DNA from: Variovorax sp. dw_308
GTDB lineage: Bacteria > Pseudomonadota > Gammaproteobacteria > Burkholderiales > Burkholderiaceae_C
Direction: 5' to 3'
Length of the DNA stretch: 64,000 nucleotides
Assembly (NCBI RefSeq): GCF_019207085.1
Contig: NZ_JAATOM010000001.1
Location: 186,001 to 250,000, forward strand
Of this stretch, positions 17,433-26,166 are shown piece after piece. Position numbers and translations under genes: made by a program. How positions within the stretch are numbered: position 1 is the stretch's first letter; each line of letters opens with the position of its first letter. The notes below the pieces were generated by a model. The model searched no databases. It was not told the DNA's origin and saw only the letters and a program-made list of their open reading frames with translations.

Positions 17433-18755
17433 ATGATTCGCTACCTCAAGCGCGGACGCGATGTCCAGGCCCGCGCAGACGACGACGCCAAGGTCCGCGG
17501 CACCGTCGAGACCATCATTCGCGACATCGAGACGCGCGGCGACGAGGCCGTGCGCGAGTACAGCAGGAAGTTCGACAACTGGGATCCGGCCGACTTCAGG
17601 CTGTCGCAGGCGAACATCGAGAAGGCGATCAACAGCCTGTCGGCACGCGAACTCGAGGACATCCGCTTCGCTCAGATGCAGGTGCGCAACTTCGCGCAGA
17701 TCCAGCGCAACTCGATGCTCGACGTCGAAGTCGAGACCCGCCCCGGTGTCTTTCTCGGTCACCGCCACATCCCGATCAACGCGGTCGGCTGCTACATCCC
17801 GGGCGGCAAGTACCCGCTGCTCGCATCCGCCCACATGAGCGTGCTCACCGCCAAGGTCGCGGGCGTAAAGCGCGTGGTGGCAACGGCGCCGCCGTTCCAC
17901 GGCGAACCGCATCCGGCGATCGTGGCAGCGATGCACCTTGCGGGCGCCGACGAGATCCTGGTGCTCGGCGGCGTGCAGGCGGTCGTCGCCATGGCCGTCG
18001 GCACGCCCAGCATCGCGCCGGTCGACATGCTGGTCGGCCCGGGAAACATGTTCGTGGCCGAGGCCAAGCGGCAGCTTTTCGGCCGGGTCGGCATCGACCT
18101 GTTCGCAGGCCCGACGGAGACCCTGGTGATTGCCGATGACTCGGTCGACGGCGAACTCTGCGCGGTCGACCTGTTGGGCCAGGCGGAGCACGGGCTGACC
18201 ACGCCCGCCGTGCTGCTGACCACGAGCGAAACGCTGGCCCGCGCCACCATGGCCGAAGTCGAGCGCCAGCTGAAGATCCTGCCGACCGCCGAGATTGCAG
18301 CACGCAGCTGGGCCGACTTCGGCGAGGTCATCGTGTGCGACACCGACGCGGAGATGCTGCAGAAGGCCGACGAGATCGCGTCGGAGCACGTGCAGGTCAT
18401 GACCCGCGACCCGGACTACTTCCTGAACAACATGACCAACTACGGCGCGTTGTTCCTCGGCCCGCGCACCAACGTCGCTTTCGGCGACAAGGTGATCGGC
18501 ACCAACCACACCTTGCCCACGAACAAGGCGGCCCGCTACACGGGCGGCCTGTGGGTCGGCAAGTTCCTGAAGACCTGCACCTTCCAGCGCGTCGTGACCG
18601 ACGAGGCCAGCGCCACCATCGGCGAATACTGCTCGCGCCTGTGCCACATGGAGAACTTCGCGGGCCATGGCGAGCAGGCCAACATCCGCGTGCGACGCTA
18701 TGGCACGCGTGCCGAGGTGCCGTGGTACGAACCGGTCCCGGCGCTGGCGGCATGA
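17433..18755 (+). CDS. Histidinol-dehydrogenase-family NAD-dependent dehydrogenase (HpsN-like)
   Basis: Zinc- and NAD-dependent four-electron alcohol dehydrogenase of the HisD superfamily, 440 residues. It starts at ATG 17433 after AAGGAGAT. Motifs: [52 protein letters not shown] (zinc and catalytic region) and [25 protein letters not shown], which carries the conserved His. Sequence and length resemble HpsN (sulfopropanediol 3-dehydrogenase) more than biosynthetic HisD, and no his genes are nearby. It would oxidise a primary alcohol to the acid. It overlaps the following SDR gene by 4 bp. The true substrate is unknown. Confidence 0.82.
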   Translation: MIRYLKRGRDVQARADDDAKVRGTVETIIRDIETRGDEAVREYSRKFDNWDPADFRLSQANIEKAINSLSARELEDIRFAQMQVRNFAQIQRNSMLDVEVETRPGVFLGHRHIPINAVGCYIPGGKYPLLASAHMSVLTAKVAGVKRVVATAPPFHGEPHPAIVAAMHLAGADEILVLGGVQAVVAMAVGTPSIAPVDMLVGPGNMFVAEAKRQLFGRVGIDLFAGPTETLVIADDSVDGELCAVDLLGQAEHGLTTPAVLLTTSETLARATMAEVERQLKILPTAEIAARSWADFGEVIVCDTDAEMLQKADEIASEHVQVMTRDPDYFLNNMTNYGALFLGPRTNVAFGDKVIGTNHTLPTNKAARYTGGLWVGKFLKTCTFQRVVTDEASATIGEYCSRLCHMENFAGHGEQANIRVRRYGTRAEVPWYEPVPALAA

Positions 18756-19528
18756 CAGCCATGCCGGCCTTGCCGACGTTCGGCGGCTTCCGGCTCGAGG
18801 GCAAGCGCGCGCTGGTCACCGGCGCGGGCCGGGGCCTGGGACTGGCCGCTGCGGCGGCGCTGGCCCATGCGGGGGCGGAGGTCACGCTTGCGGCGCGCTC
18901 GCAGGTCGAGCTGGAGGCTGGCTGTGCCACCATTCGCGCGGGCGGCGGCAAGGCCGAATTCATCGTGCTCGACGTCACCGATTCCAGCGCGGTCGGCCGG
19001 GAAATCCGGTCGCGTCCGCCGTTCCATGTCCTCGTCAATAACGCGGGAATGAACCGGCCGAAGTTGCTCGTCGACACGCAGGACGAGGATATCGACGCGG
19101 TGTTCGCGCTGAACGTGAAGGCCACGTTCTACGTGACCCGTGAAGTCGCGCGTTCGCTGCAGGCCGCGGGGCAGGCGGGCTCCGTCATCAACGTCTCTTC
19201 GCAGATGGGCCATGTGGGCAGTCCGCGACGAACGCTGTACTGTGCGACCAAGCATGCGGTCGAAGGCATGAGCAAGGCGTTGGCGTGGGAGCTGGGGCCG
19301 GCAGGTATCCGAGTCAACACGCTGTGCCCAACCTTCATCGAGACGGCCCTCACCGCGCCGATGTTCGAGGACCTCGCGTTCCGCCGCTTCGTGGTCGACC
19401 GGATCGCGCTCGGTCGCCTTGGCCGGATCGACGAGGTCATGGGTCCGATCGTGTTCCTGGCGAGCGATGCGTCCAGCCTCATGACCGGCAGCGCCCTGAT
19501 GCTGGACGGCGGGTGGACGGCGGCCTGA
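18752..19528 (+). CDS. Short-chain dehydrogenase/reductase (SDR)
   Basis: NAD(P)-dependent oxidoreductase of 258 residues. The cofactor motif is TGAGRGLG near residue 24, NNAG is in VLVNNAGMN, the catalytic Ser is in INVSSQMG and the Tyr/Lys pair is YCATK. It starts at ATG 18752 inside the stop of the HpsN-like gene (ATGA overlap), so the two are coupled and probably act in sequence on one carbon skeleton. Some HpsN loci also pair with SDR-type sulfonate alcohol dehydrogenases, which makes that pathway one option but does not prove it. Confidence 0.9.
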   Translation: MTAMPALPTFGGFRLEGKRALVTGAGRGLGLAAAAALAHAGAEVTLAARSQVELEAGCATIRAGGGKAEFIVLDVTDSSAVGREIRSRPPFHVLVNNAGMNRPKLLVDTQDEDIDAVFALNVKATFYVTREVARSLQAAGQAGSVINVSSQMGHVGSPRRTLYCATKHAVEGMSKALAWELGPAGIRVNTLCPTFIETALTAPMFEDLAFRRFVVDRIALGRLGRIDEVMGPIVFLASDASSLMTGSALMLDGGWTAA

Positions 19529-19543
19529 CGCATATCAGGTATC
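19529..19543 (-). promoter_or_regulatory. Putative operator, GATA-N5-TATGCG motif, site 2
   Basis: On the minus strand this reads GATACCTGATATGCG, and its 5' neighbours also match site 1 (15 of 16 bases identical over CGATA-S-CTGATATGCG). It begins right after the SDR stop and ends 88 bp before the Bug receptor start, in the orientation opposite to the other three sites. Confidence 0.55.
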
Positions 19544-19582
19544 GACACACCACTGCAGACAAGTGCAGATACTCATTCAAGC

Positions 19583-19600
19583 GTGTGCGATAGCGCACAC
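19583..19600. promoter_or_regulatory. Small inverted repeat upstream of the Bug receptor gene
   Basis: GTGTGCG, a 4-nt spacer and CGCACAC form a perfect 7-bp dyad 31 bp before the receptor ATG. It could be a second operator or a 5'-leader hairpin; there is no further evidence. Confidence 0.35.
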
Positions 19601-19631
19601 AGGCGCTCATCCAACGGAGACAAGCAAAGAC

Positions 19632-20597
19632 ATGAAAAACCTCAAGACCGCCATTGCCTCGGCAATGCTCCTGCTCGCCACGGTGGCACACGGCCAGGCG
19701 TACCCGAACAAGACCATCAAGCTCATCGTGCCGTATTCGCCGGGCGGTGCGGCGGACCTCTCCGCGCGTTGGCTGGCCGAGGGGCTGACGCAGCAATTCA
19801 AGTACACGATCATCGTCGAGAACCACCCGGGCGCTGCCGGCAACATCGGCACGCGCGCGGTGGCCGCCGCCAAGCCCGACGGCTACACGCTGCTGCTGGG
19901 CTATGACGGCACCCTGACCATCAACCCCTCGGTGTATCCCAACGTCGGCTTCGACACGCTGAAGGACTTCGTGCCCGTCAGCAAGATCGCCGATTCCACG
20001 CTGCTGCTGGTCGCCAACAACAACCTGCCGGCGAAGGACGTGAAGGAGATGATCGCGCTCGCCAAGGCCAAGCCGGGCTATCTCGACTACGCCACTACGG
20101 GCGTGGGCAGCACGCCTCATGCGGCGGGCGAGATGATGAACATCCAGTACGGCATCGACCTGCGCCACATTCCCTATGCGGGCGGCGCGCCGGCGATGAC
20201 GGCCGTCATGGGCGACCACGTCAAGATGGTCTACACGGCGGTGGCAACCGCGTATCCCTTCGTGGTGTCGGGCAAGGTGAAGGCGCTGGGCGTTTCCGCC
20301 CCCAAGCGAGCCGCCGCGCTGCCGAACGTGCCCACCTTCAGCGAATCCGGCGTGCCGGGCTTCGACCTCAACTCTTGGTTCGGCATCCTGGCGCCGGCGG
20401 GCACGCCCAAGCAGATCGTCGACCAGTTGCAGGGCGCCATCAAGACCGTGGTCGAGACGCCGTCCTACCGGGACCGCTACATTGCCGCCGGACTGGAGCC
20501 CGTGGGCAATACATCCGAGCAGTTCACAGGCCAGATCAAGGCCGACCTGACGCGCTGGGATGCCATCGTCAAGAAGGCAAAGATCAGCGCCAACTGA
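19632..20597 (+). CDS. Bug-family (TctC-like) periplasmic tricarboxylate/solute receptor
   Basis: Periplasmic binding protein of 321 residues. It starts at ATG 19632 with the signal peptide MKNLKTAIASAMLLLATVAHGQA. The Bug hallmarks are KLIVPYSPGGAADLSARWLAE and ENHPGAAGNIGTRAVA, the ligand loop region TTGVGSTPHAAGEMM, and the C-terminal GTPKQIVDQLQGA. No TctA/TctB membrane genes are adjacent, as is common for the expanded Bug families of Burkholderiales. It could feed a remote tripartite transporter or act as a sensor. A perfect 12-bp hairpin follows the gene. Confidence 0.9.
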   Translation: MKNLKTAIASAMLLLATVAHGQAYPNKTIKLIVPYSPGGAADLSARWLAEGLTQQFKYTIIVENHPGAAGNIGTRAVAAAKPDGYTLLLGYDGTLTINPSVYPNVGFDTLKDFVPVSKIADSTLLLVANNNLPAKDVKEMIALAKAKPGYLDYATTGVGSTPHAAGEMMNIQYGIDLRHIPYAGGAPAMTAVMGDHVKMVYTAVATAYPFVVSGKVKALGVSAPKRAAALPNVPTFSESGVPGFDLNSWFGILAPAGTPKQIVDQLQGAIKTVVETPSYRDRYIAAGLEPVGNTSEQFTGQIKADLTRWDAIVKKAKISAN

Positions 20598-20602
20598 GAA
20601 CT

Positions 20603-20633
20603 CGCAGGATCCGCTTTCAATGCGGATCCTGCG
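20603..20633. terminator. Bidirectional hairpin terminator
   Basis: CGCAGGATCCGC (20603-20614), loop TTTCAAT and the exact complement (20622-20633) form a 12-bp stem. It lies between the Bug gene and the convergent dehydrogenase gene, 5 bp from each stop. No long T-run follows on either strand. Confidence 0.7.
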
Positions 20634-20637
20634 GCGC

Positions 20638-21603
20638 TCAACCTTCCGGATGCGTGCTGCGGCGCGCAGCGGCGAAGGCCATCAAGCGCTCATCGCGCCA
20701 GGCGCGGCGCGATTCCAGATCCCCATGTCCAAGATGCACGCGGCGCTGCGTTTCCACCTGCTTGATCAAGGCCTCGTCCCACGGCTGTTCGTGCTGGCGT
20801 GACGCTGCGATGCGCTGGTAGAGCGGCCCCAGCCGCACCGCGTAGTCGGCCACGCCGCCCGGCGCATTCAGGTCGATCGTCTCGAAAGGGCCCATGAAGG
20901 ACCAGCGCCAACCGAGGCCGTCGCGCACCGTCTTGTCGATGTCCTCGCAGCTGGCAACACCTTCGGCGACCAGCGCCCAGGCCTCGCGCAACAGCACGGC
21001 CTGGAGGCGATTCAACACGAAACCCTCGACCTCCTTGCGCACATGCACCACCGTCTGGCCCACCGCCTTCATCAGCGCCTCGGCGAATTCGACGGTGGCA
21101 GCGGAGGTCTCTGGCGAAGGCACCAGTTCGACCACCGGCACCAGGTACGGCGGGTTGACCGGATGCACGATCAGGATGCGCGGCGAGAGCGACAGCCCCA
21201 GCGCAAACGCCGATCCGGGGATGCCCGAAGTGGAGCTGCCCACGATCAGGTCGGGCGAGGCGATCGCGTCGAGGTCGATCATCAGTTGCCGTTTCACGTC
21301 CACGCGTTCCAGCACGGACTCCTGCACGTAGGCGACGCCTTCGACGGCCTCGGCCAACGTCGATGCCGTGGTGATGCGCGAGAGGATCGTGGCGGGTTCT
21401 TCCTCGATCAGGCCGTGGCGATGCAGTCCGGCCAATTGCCCTTCGATGAGCGGAATCGACTTGCGGGTGATCTCGGGATTGGCGTCGAACACCTTCACCT
21501 TCAGTCCGGCGCGGGCGTAGACCACGGCCCAGCCTGCGCCAACGAGACCGGCGCCGACGATGGCGACCGTTTTGCTGGCGCCGGGTTGTTGAATGTCCTT
21601 CAT
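20638..21603 (-). CDS. 3-hydroxyacyl-CoA-dehydrogenase-like NAD-dependent oxidoreductase
   Basis: Oxidoreductase of 321 residues with an N-terminal Rossmann fold (VAIVGAGLVGAGWAVVYARAG). The 3HCDH hallmark is RILIVHPVNPPYLVPVVELVP, with the catalytic His, and the C-terminal helical domain carries VEGFVLNRLQAVLLREAWALV. Length and motifs fit the single-domain group that includes L-gulonate 3-dehydrogenase (lambda-crystallin) and carnitine dehydrogenase, rather than fatty-acid FadB. It starts at ATG 21603. It is encoded alone on the minus strand and isolated by terminators on both sides. It probably oxidises a beta-hydroxy acid produced in the island. Confidence 0.85.
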   Translation of the reverse strand: MKDIQQPGASKTVAIVGAGLVGAGWAVVYARAGLKVKVFDANPEITRKSIPLIEGQLAGLHRHGLIEEEPATILSRITTASTLAEAVEGVAYVQESVLERVDVKRQLMIDLDAIASPDLIVGSSTSGIPGSAFALGLSLSPRILIVHPVNPPYLVPVVELVPSPETSAATVEFAEALMKAVGQTVVHVRKEVEGFVLNRLQAVLLREAWALVAEGVASCEDIDKTVRDGLGWRWSFMGPFETIDLNAPGGVADYAVRLGPLYQRIAASRQHEQPWDEALIKQVETQRRVHLGHGDLESRRAWRDERLMAFAAARRSTHPEG

Positions 21604-21703
21604 GTCGTCTTGCTCCTGGGGGGTGTTTCTATCGAGTCATGCACAGTGTCATGGCGGCTGGCCTGATGCGGCTGAGCCGCGGGGCCGTGCATGACTTGTC
21701 GGT

Positions 21704-21763
21704 AAAAAAATAGGCCCCGCCAACAGCCGCGAGCGCTCGAAGCGTTGCGGCTGTTGATGGGGC
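21704..21763 (-). terminator. Intrinsic terminator of the AtuA-DUF4387-LLM operon
   Basis: On the minus strand a 17-bp stem with two mismatches (21747-21763 with 21714-21730) and a 16-nt loop is followed after three bases by seven Ts (21704-21710 on the complement). This is a classic Rho-independent terminator 76 bp past the LLM gene stop. Confidence 0.8.
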
Positions 21764-21769
21764 GTGAGG

Positions 21770-21789
21770 GGCCAGGTCGCGACCTGGCC
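21770..21789. repeat. Perfect 20-bp palindrome
   Basis: GGCCAGGTCGCGACCTGGCC is its own reverse complement. It lies between the LLM gene stop and the intrinsic terminator. It could be a protein site or a second hairpin; function is not visible. Confidence 0.6.
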
Positions 21790-21838
21790 GGCTGGGCGTT
21801 CGACGCCCCGCTCTACGGGAAGGCAGGGGCGCACGACT

Positions 21839-23257
21839 TCATGCGGCAGCAACCGCCTTGACACCCTTGTCCGCCGCCGCCTTCGATTCCGGCCCGCTGA
21901 GGCGCTTCCAGTCGCCGCTTTTCGGCGCTTCCAGGCCGAGATGGCCGCGCAGCGTGGTCGTCTCGTATTCCGTGCGGACCAGTCCACGGCGCTGCAACTC
22001 CGGCACCACCATGCGCACGAAGTCCTCGTAGCTGCCGGGCATGTGGGTGGGCGAGAGCACGAAGCCGTCGCAACCGCCTTCGGTGAACCACTTCTCCATC
22101 TCGTCGGCCACCGTCTTCGGCGAACCGATGAACACGTTGAACTCGTTCACCCGGGCGCGTTTGGAGAAGTCCACGAAGTCGCGCACCGACGGATTCTTCT
22201 TGCCCGACAGCGTGACGACGCGGTCGCGGAAGGTCTGCCAGCCCGAGATGGCGGCCATGTCCTCATCGGAGAAGGGCTCGTCCATGTCGCGGGTGGCGAA
22301 GTCGGTGTTGAGCACTTCGCAGATCAGCGCCAGGCCGTCGATGGGTTGGGCCAGCGAGTCGATGTACTCGAATTTCTTGCGGGCGATCTCGTCGGTCTCG
22401 CCGACCACCACGTGGCAGGCGGTCGCGATGCGCACCTTGGCCGGGTCGCGGCCGGCCTCGGCGATGGCGCCCTTCATCTCGGCGTACTGCTTCCTGGCCA
22501 TGGCCAGGTTGGGATAGACCACGAAGATCAGCTCGCCCCAGCGCGCCGCGAAGGCGCGGCCGCGGCCGCTCTGCCCGGCCTGGATCAGCACCGGCTGACC
22601 TTGCACCGAGCGCGGCACGGTGAACGGCCCGCGCGAATTGAAGAAGTCGCCGCGATGGTCGAGGCGCTTGACCTTGTCGGGGTGCGCGAACTCGCCGGTC
22701 TCCTTGTCGTTGACCAGCGCGCCCTCCTGCCAGGTGTCCCAGTGGCCCAGCGTGGTCTCCAGGAACTCGTCGGCGCGGTCGTAGCGCAGGTCGTGTTCCA
22801 GGTGCTCGGCGTGGCCGAAGTTGGCGGCTTCCGAATCGTTGAGCGAAGTGACCACGTTCCATGCAGCGCGTCCTTTGCTCATGAGGTCGAAGGTCGCGAA
22901 GGTGCGGGCCACGTGGTACGGCTCGTAGTAGGTGGTGGAGTAGGTTGCGCCCAGGCCGAGCCGGGTGGTCACCGCGGCCATGGCCGACAGCACCACCAGC
23001 GGGTCGAGCTTGATCGCACGCACGCCGGCCGCCACCGTCTGCGCATGGTCGCCGGAGTAGATGTCGGGCATGGCCAGCCGGTCGTCGAAGAAAGCCATGT
23101 CGAACATGCCCTGTTCCAGCACGCGCGCGATGTTCTGGTAGTACTCGGGCGTGAGGTAGCCGGGGTCGGTGGCGACATGGCGCCAACTGCCGGGGTAGGT
23201 CGAACAGTTCTGCGCCTGCATGAAACCGATGAGGCTGATCTTGCGGTCTTGGGTCAT
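21839..23257 (-). CDS. LLM-class flavin-dependent monooxygenase (NtaA/SnaA/DszA family)
   Basis: Reduced-flavin-dependent monooxygenase of 472 residues. It starts at ATG 23257 after AAGGAG. Motifs: ISLIGFMQAQNCSTYPGSW near the N-terminus, FFDDRLAMPDIY, the FMN-pocket region ATYSTTYYEPYHVARTFATF, GRAAWNVVTSLNDSEAANFG and QAGQSGRGRAFAAR. These place it in the group acting on nitrilotriacetate, EDTA, sulfones and similar xenobiotics. It needs a separate reductase to supply reduced FMN, and one is encoded at 26167. It is the last gene of the AtuA-DUF4387-LLM operon. The substrate is unknown. Confidence 0.88.
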   Translation of the reverse strand: MTQDRKISLIGFMQAQNCSTYPGSWRHVATDPGYLTPEYYQNIARVLEQGMFDMAFFDDRLAMPDIYSGDHAQTVAAGVRAIKLDPLVVLSAMAAVTTRLGLGATYSTTYYEPYHVARTFATFDLMSKGRAAWNVVTSLNDSEAANFGHAEHLEHDLRYDRADEFLETTLGHWDTWQEGALVNDKETGEFAHPDKVKRLDHRGDFFNSRGPFTVPRSVQGQPVLIQAGQSGRGRAFAARWGELIFVVYPNLAMARKQYAEMKGAIAEAGRDPAKVRIATACHVVVGETDEIARKKFEYIDSLAQPIDGLALICEVLNTDFATRDMDEPFSDEDMAAISGWQTFRDRVVTLSGKKNPSVRDFVDFSKRARVNEFNVFIGSPKTVADEMEKWFTEGGCDGFVLSPTHMPGSYEDFVRMVVPELQRRGLVRTEYETTTLRGHLGLEAPKSGDWKRLSGPESKAAADKGVKAVAAA

Positions 23258-23291
23258 TGGGTTGTCTCCTTGGTAGTCGATGGGCGGCGCT

Positions 23292-23603
23292 TCAGTCGGG
23301 GATGTCGACTTCGAGCAACGGCGCGTGTTGCTGCGCGCCGTAGACGTCGCTGTCGCCGAAGGCGCCGGCCGGGATCAAACGGGGCAGCGTCGCCTTGAAG
23401 GCGCGTGCCGGGGCATAGGGCATGAACAGCACCTGCGACTCCTCCACGCGGTAGAGCCTGGCGAACAGCGCGGCATTGAGGATGCCGGTGGACTGCACCC
23501 GCTCGAACAGTTCGTCGGAGCCGAAGATGACGTCGATGGTCAGCTCGAAGGGGCCGGCGTTCTTGCTCTTGCAGACGCTGGCGAGGTCTCGGATGCGGGT
23601 CAT
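23292..23603 (-). CDS. DUF4387 family protein
   Basis: Small cytosolic protein of 103 residues whose family is found almost always beside AtuA/DUF1446 proteins. It starts at ATG 23603, overlapping the AtuA stop by 4 bp (ATGA). Features: LASVCKSKNAGPFELTIDVIF near the N-terminus and GDSDVYGAQQHAPLLEVDIPD at the end. The reaction is unknown. The strict pairing suggests a subunit or partner of the AtuA-like protein. Confidence 0.85.
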   Translation of the reverse strand: MTRIRDLASVCKSKNAGPFELTIDVIFGSDELFERVQSTGILNAALFARLYRVEESQVLFMPYAPARAFKATLPRLIPAGAFGDSDVYGAQQHAPLLEVDIPD

Positions 23604-25003
23604 GCTTGCATGCCTTTCACGTGGGCGTGTTCGATCGGGAACAGGTGGTAGGGGTCTTCCGCGTCGACGATGTGATAGACGCTGAACTCGTAGGACGCGC
23701 CCAGTTCCACGTCGGCCGGCGAGAAGGGGATGCCCATGTTTCCTTCCTTGCACAAGCGCCCCGGAAAGTCGGCATGCAGGATGGTGGTGCGCGAGATGGC
23801 GATCACCGCATTCGCCACTTCCTGCGTCGGCGCCATCGCCTCCAGAATGAAGCTGAGCTCATGAGCCGTGGTGGTGGTGACCGTCTCGCGCTCGCCCATC
23901 ACGCCGTTGAGGCCGTAGCAGCGGATCGCCAGCTTGTAGCCGCCTTCGGGCACGCCGAAGTTGCGGGTCTTCTCGTCGACGATCGCACGCACCCGCACCA
24001 GGTAGTCGTCGATGTCGCGGATCAGCACCGGATCGCGGGTGGCGCACATGGCGATGGCGCGATAGCCGACACGCTCGACGCCTTCCATCTTGATGGTGTA
24101 GACGTCCGCTGGCTTCCATTGCATGCCGCTGACCCGCACGATGCGGTCAGTCAGTTGCTCGAACTTGCAGGCGGAGGTGTCCAGCATGCCGCCGGGTTCG
24201 TGGTGGTGGATCGCGCTGGGGTTCTCGTGCAGCGCGAAATTGGCCACCGACAGGCGGGTGCAGGCCTGCTCAGGATTGGTCGGCTCCAGGTCCACATGGT
24301 CCTCGAACACGCGTGCCAGCAGGCAGCCGTCGCGCTTGGGCGCGGCCGGCTCGGCGCCGCATTCGAGCATCTTGCCGGCGTACCAGGCCACGGCCGGCGG
24401 AAGGCCGCCGCGCAGCACGCCGGCGGCCCAGGGGGCGGGGTCGGTGCTGCGCCCGGCCAGGATGACCTGGGCGCCGTCGTCCAGCGCACGGATGTAGGGC
24501 TCTGGGCCCATCAGGCCCACGATGCGCTCGGCGCGGTCGACCTGTTCGTCCGTCAGCGGCGGGCGCTTGGAGGCGGACTTCACCTTGCCGTCTGCCAGTT
24601 GGCGCTTGATGAATCCGGGGTCTTGTTCGGCATGGATCAGCGCGAGCTTGAAGTCGAGCTTTTCCTCGCGGGCGATTTCCCGCACCAGTTCGGCCATGAA
24701 CTGCAGGTGCGGTTCGCCACCGGCGCCGCCCGCCGTGCTGATCAATACCGGGATGCCGCGTGGAACGGCCGCCAGCAGCATCAGTCGGGTGTCCCGCTTG
24801 ATGGACAGGCGTGAGCAGAAGGCCTTGCCTGCCCCGAGGTAGTAGGGACCGGGATCGGTGCTGCCGGCGTCCGCGCCGATGAGGTCGGGGTCGCGGGCCA
24901 TGCCGGCCTGCAACGCGGATTCGGGGAAGCCGTAGCCGAGGATGGAAGTCACCGACAGCAGTCGGACTTCCTTCGGTAAATTCGTGTCTCTCGTTGTGTT
25001 CAT
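23600..25003 (-). CDS. AtuA-like protein (DUF1446, acyclic terpene utilisation family)
   Basis: Cytosolic protein of 467 residues in the family of AtuA from the citronellol/geraniol pathway; members also occur in other acyl-CoA or hydroxy-acid pathways. Features: SILGYGFPESALQAGMARDPDLIGADAGS near the N-terminus, LISTAGGAGGEPH, VILAGRSTDPAPWA and HHHEPGGMLDTSA. The biochemical role is unresolved in the family. It starts at ATG 25003, is divergent from the LysR gene, and a GATA-N5-TATGCG site sits 60 bp upstream. First gene of a three-gene operon. Confidence 0.83.
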   Translation of the reverse strand: MNTTRDTNLPKEVRLLSVTSILGYGFPESALQAGMARDPDLIGADAGSTDPGPYYLGAGKAFCSRLSIKRDTRLMLLAAVPRGIPVLISTAGGAGGEPHLQFMAELVREIAREEKLDFKLALIHAEQDPGFIKRQLADGKVKSASKRPPLTDEQVDRAERIVGLMGPEPYIRALDDGAQVILAGRSTDPAPWAAGVLRGGLPPAVAWYAGKMLECGAEPAAPKRDGCLLARVFEDHVDLEPTNPEQACTRLSVANFALHENPSAIHHHEPGGMLDTSACKFEQLTDRIVRVSGMQWKPADVYTIKMEGVERVGYRAIAMCATRDPVLIRDIDDYLVRVRAIVDEKTRNFGVPEGGYKLAIRCYGLNGVMGERETVTTTTAHELSFILEAMAPTQEVANAVIAISRTTILHADFPGRLCKEGNMGIPFSPADVELGASYEFSVYHIVDAEDPYHLFPIEHAHVKGMQA

Positions 25004-25063
25004 GGCTCGAAGTTCTTGTATGGGAGCGGCAACTATCTGTCGATGGGGTGGGGCGCGACAACG

Positions 25064-25078
25064 GATAACAGGTATGCG
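25064..25078 (+). promoter_or_regulatory. Putative operator, GATA-N5-TATGCG motif, site 3
   Basis: GATAACAGGTATGCG. It lies 60 bp from the AtuA start and 64 bp from the LysR start in their divergent promoter region. This is the usual place for autoregulation plus target activation by a LysR protein. Confidence 0.6.
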
Positions 25079-25142
25079 TCCGATGCCGAAAATCGCCCGC
25101 AGGCCCTACCATGCGGGCCAGGACCAACACCCGAAGGCCGCA

Positions 25143-26099
25143 ATGGACCTGCGCCAACTCCGCTACTTCATCGCCATCGCCTCCGCCGAGAGCCTGTCGC
25201 GGGCATCGGTCTCTGTCGGCGTCACGCAGTCGGCGCTGACCCGGCAACTGCAACTGCTGGAGGAGGAGTTGGGGCTGCCCTTGTTGCGCCGCACCGGGCA
25301 TGGGGTCACGCTGACCGAGGCCGGGGAGCGCTTCCTCGGCTCGGCCACCGACATCGTGGATCGCGCGGACGTCGCCGTGCGCGACATGCAGGCCTTGCGC
25401 AAGACCACTGCGGGCAGCGTGGTGCTGGGCATCCCGCCGATGCTGGCGGAGACGCTGCTGGTGCCGCTCGTGGCGCGCTTCAGGCAGGACTTCCCGGAGG
25501 TGTCGCTGCGCGTGCGCGACGCCATCAGCGGCTACGTCCTCGAATGGCTGATCACCGGCCAGGTCGATGTGGCGGTGGTCTACAACGCGCCCAAGCGGGC
25601 CAAGCTGGCGCTGGAGACGCTGTTCGAGGACGAGCTGATGCTGGTCGGCGCCGCCGGGCAGGGCGCGCTGCAGTCGGACGAGCCCATCGACCTGGCCGAG
25701 GCCTTGAAGTTGCCGCTGGTGCTGCCCAGTCCCCTGCACGGCCTGCGAGACGTGATCGATTCGGCGGCGGCGCTGATCTCGGTGCAACCGAACATCGCGT
25801 TGGAGGTCGAGGGCATCCATTCCCTCATCCGCTTCGCCGAGGAAGGCTATGCGTACACCTTCCTGCCCTTCGGTTCGGTGTCGTACCACGTGTCGCAAGG
25901 CTTGCTGGGTGCGCGACCCATCGTCAACCCGACCGTGCCCAGCGTGCTGTCGGTGGCCATGTCGACCAAACGGCCCGCGACCAAGGCCATGAAGCAGTTG
26001 TTCCGCTACATCCGCGAGGACGTCGACCGCCTGCTGGAGACCGAGGTCTGGCAGCTTCGCAAGCCGCCATCGGAGCCGCCCGCGACCGATCCGCGATAA
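25143..26099 (+). CDS. LysR-family transcriptional regulator
   Basis: Regulator of 318 residues. The N-terminal winged HTH is MDLRQLRYFIAIASAESLSR through SQSALTRQLQLLEEELG-type sequence (here VTQSALTRQLQLLEEELGL). The effector domain follows from about residue 90 with LGIPPMLAETLLVPLVARF. The group resembles Nac/CbL-like or Bug-island regulators. It starts at ATG 25143, is divergent from atuA and is followed by the flavin reductase. Four related 15-bp sites in the island, one in its own promoter and one overlapping its stop, make it the likely island regulator; this is inference. Confidence 0.92.
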   Translation: MDLRQLRYFIAIASAESLSRASVSVGVTQSALTRQLQLLEEELGLPLLRRTGHGVTLTEAGERFLGSATDIVDRADVAVRDMQALRKTTAGSVVLGIPPMLAETLLVPLVARFRQDFPEVSLRVRDAISGYVLEWLITGQVDVAVVYNAPKRAKLALETLFEDELMLVGAAGQGALQSDEPIDLAEALKLPLVLPSPLHGLRDVIDSAAALISVQPNIALEVEGIHSLIRFAEEGYAYTFLPFGSVSYHVSQGLLGARPIVNPTVPSVLSVAMSTKRPATKAMKQLFRYIREDVDRLLETEVWQLRKPPSEPPATDPR

Positions 26100-26109
26100 C
26101 TGCTATGCG
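26095..26109 (+). promoter_or_regulatory. Putative operator, GATA-N5-TATGCG motif, site 4
   Basis: GATAACTGCTATGCG. It overlaps the TAA stop of the LysR gene and ends 57 bp before the flavin reductase start, nearly the same spacing as site 1 to its gene. Confidence 0.6.
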
Positions 26110-26166
26110 CTTCTCTTTCGGGGGCTGCTCCTAGACTTTCCAGGACCGATCCCCTGGAGACAAGAC

